Assembly (NCBI RefSeq): GCF_018873765.1
Contig: NW_025317351.1
Location: 186,001-250,000 of the forward strand
Reading direction: 5' to 3'
Source: Telopea speciosissima
Lineage: Eukaryota > Streptophyta > Magnoliopsida > Proteales > Proteaceae
Length of the DNA stretch: 64,000 nt
Below are positions 62,111 to 64,000 of the stretch, one piece after another. A program made the translations under genes and the position numbers. The notes under the pieces are model-generated. The model did no database searches and was not told the origin of the DNA. It was given only the letters and a program-made list of their open reading frames with translations. Positions within the stretch are counted from its first letter, which is position 1. The number at the start of each line of letters is the position of its first letter.

Positions 62111-64000
62111 TGTAAAATCCGCAACAAATTTGAATTTTGGAACTTGTGTGATTTCGGGTTCCGATCTGTGTCGATGCTTGCTTCAATGTTATGGGCTGCA
62201 TCGGTCGAGGTACTAGACCAACCATCGACACACCTATGGAGGATTCCGGGAGGAGTCTTCTCAACCCGCCTTCTGTCCAGAGTCGAGGAGAACCCTGGTG
62301 GGGTCCCGCATCCGAGCTACGTATCGATATGCTCCTGGAGGGGATGCGAGCCTATCCCTTAACTAACTTATTGTAAGTATGAACTTATTTGTGTATTCGT
62401 ATGCCGATTATATGACCAATTAGACTTTTAGGGAGTATTCTGGTCATTTTATCCTATAAGGACCCACATCCCCAAAGTGGAGGTTCCAATTCCAAGTAAT
62501 TACCGTATCTAATTTACCCAGTGATGTCATGTGACATCATTCTATAATTACATTAAGGTAATAAGTACAAAATTCAAGTTAAAAACAATTTTAAAAATTA
62601 GTTTTAAAAAGCTGATTTTACATTAAAAGACCAAACATGCCTTAAGTAACTTAACCACTATAAATAGAAACCAGCTTCACTATTCATTAGTGTAAGAAGT
62701 TAGAAATCAGTTTTAGAAATATTTAAGACTCAAATTACTATCCTACCCCTTAGTGCTTAAGTAATATATATACATAACCCCTTTACTATTTCTACTTCTC
62801 AATCCTACCTAGACATAAGGAGAATCGAAACTTGAGTCTTAAGAGGATTTTGGGGAGAAAATAGAGAAGGGAAGAAAGGAAAGGAGAACCGGACTTGGGA
62901 AGCATCGGGTGGGTCTTAGTTGAAGTGGAAATCCTCATTTGAGAAGTTTGGAGCTGAAATTGAAGGCTGCACTTCCCGATCCTTCGCATACATATCTAGG
63001 TAAGCCTTGATTCTTGCAGTCCCCATCTCTCTTCTGCCTATTTCTTCCTTATTTTCCCAAGATTGCAACCTATATGTTCTTTGCCATTAAAGCTTCTTTG
63101 ACTTAAGCTTATACCATAGGAAATTCACTTACACAACCTGAAATTAGGTAAATTTTATTCGTTATACCTGAAATTTCAGGGCTGTTTCTCTCTACTTAAT
63201 CTAATTTCAGTTCCATGAACCAATTTATAAGCCCTAAATCATTAATTTGAGAAGTAATTAACCTAAATCCCTAATTTTAGTATTAAATCTGAAATTCAAC
63301 AAATTAGTGAAATGACCCACCTTAATTATTATACGAAACTAGAAATTGGGATGTGCATGTTAAGATCTCGCCCATTTAAAGTAAAACCCCCATTCTTACG
63401 CCCCTTGAACCGGACAGCCGGTTCAGCCGGTTCAGCCATTTGTGACCAAAATACCCCGATGCCTTTGGTCGATCTCTGGCTATACTCTAACCTCCAAACA
63501 TTGCTGATTTTTCTTGATAGGATTGCTTTCTAGTCATTCTTCTTGGTTTTCTGTTTTTGCTTTGGGCTATTTTGGAGGGTAATTATTGAGACCTTACCTA
63601 CGAGAGACGGTAAGGGAATTCGACCTTAAATCTTTGGAGTGTTTATCATTTTAATTTGTTTTGTTCTCGATTGCCATGTCATACATCATCAAAATTATCC
63701 TATTCATATAGTTTATTAGCTTTTATTTATTGCATTAGAATCTGATATGATTTAGGTTGCATTGGCATCTTGCATTTGCATTGATATCTACTACATTCTT
63801 GATGACTATTATTGGAAAAGTATTGTTCTATTAAATTCAGTTATACATACATGTGTTATCATGCATAGATTGCACTGGCTAGGCTGTTTTATCATAACCT
63901 TGAAGATTACGCCCTTACCAACAGGGGTAAGGTGTTTGGACAACCCGTGGTACAGCCGAAGGGTACGGGGTACCATTATTTGTCCCATGTTAGCGTGTGT
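62111..64000 (+). repeat. 3' LTR of the Tekay element (partial, runs off the edge)
   Basis: It begins TGTAAAATCCGCAAC after the polypurine tract. 1890 of about 2709 bp are inside the window. Same order of sequence as 52741-54600, including the CCGGTTCAGCCGGTTCAGCC repeat. Confidence 0.92.

Larger units (their letters stand above)
52741..64000 (+). mobile_element. Ty3/gypsy chromovirus, Tekay/Del type, with ~2.7-kb LTRs (3' LTR leaves the window)
   Basis: The 5' LTR is 52741-55449 and the 3' LTR starts at 62111, both beginning TGTAAAATCCGCAAC. Primer-binding site TGGTATCAAAGC is at 55456-55467 and the polypurine tract AAGGGGGTGGAG at 62099-62110. Order gag - RT - RNase H - integrase - chromodomain, with the long LTR, fits Tekay/Del. 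It is inserted 44 bp into the interior of an older Copia element; the left flank is ACAAG (52736-52740), and its partner lies outside the window. Domains are readable only across many 1-2 base indels. Confidence 0.92.

Overview
This window is plant nuclear DNA, from an angiosperm, most likely a eudicot. The evidence is intron-rich genes for plant-specific families (a REVEILLE MYB-like factor, a group-B MAP kinase of the MPK4 type, a plant EFR3-like protein, a PIP aquaporin), U2-type GT-AG introns, and LTR retrotransposons primed by initiator-tRNA-Met. The species cannot be named from sequence alone.

Left third (1-21 kb) is the gene-bearing part. On the minus strand, 1057-2047 carries the first two coding exons of an RVE8/RVE6-type clock transcription factor whose remaining exons lie beyond the left edge. 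On the plus strand, 5441-10129 is a complete six-exon MPK4-type MAP kinase (371 aa, TEY loop, all reading frames joining cleanly). On the minus strand, 13219-20610 is a complete eight-exon two-CCCH zinc-finger protein (360 aa) of the ZC3H15/DFRP1 type. Small elements sit in and between these genes: a TRIM-like mini-retrotransposon and a SINE tail in MPK4 intron 1, a hAT-type MITE with an 8-bp target duplication at 11.35-11.62 kb, foldback elements at 2.4 and 21.6 kb, and two local tandem duplications.

Middle (23-52 kb) is a decayed and repeatedly duplicated locus on the minus strand. It is built from an EFR3-like gene (plant EFOP family, the membrane anchor of the PI4K-alpha complex) and pieces of a PIP aquaporin. 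One lineage runs from 46.5 down to 37.3 kb with eight recognisable EFR3-like exons. A second partial copy (31.0 to 23.76 kb) and a third (48.6-48.3 kb) repeat its 5' part, each with a PIP fragment upstream. Transposons are nested in this locus: a Copia element at 23889-29660 (TSD GAACA) that itself contains a LINE at 26176-28552 (15-bp TSD), a second LINE of the same family at 31214-35045, and a young Copia element on the minus strand at 38096-43555 (TSD TACAT, LTRs differing at three sites). A RAE1 exon remnant (51 kb) and a conserved unidentified C-terminal exon (52.1-52.3 kb) close this part.

Right end (52.7-64 kb) is a Ty3/gypsy chromovirus of the Tekay/Del type with 2.7-kb LTRs. It is inserted just inside the internal region of an older Copia element, of which only the 5' LTR and primer-binding site are in the window. 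Its 3' LTR runs off the right edge. Gag, RT, RNase H, integrase and chromodomain motifs can be read, but only across very many single-base indels, unlike every other element here.

There is no bacterial-type operon, CRISPR array or recognisable tRNA/rRNA gene. The three intact genes are unrelated neighbours and do not form a pathway; the rest is transposon and pseudogene turnover. The most unusual items are the triplicated EFR3/PIP chimeric locus with in-phase exons of unknown origin, and the 1.9-kb intron-like leader of the Tekay element with an antisense ORF inside it.
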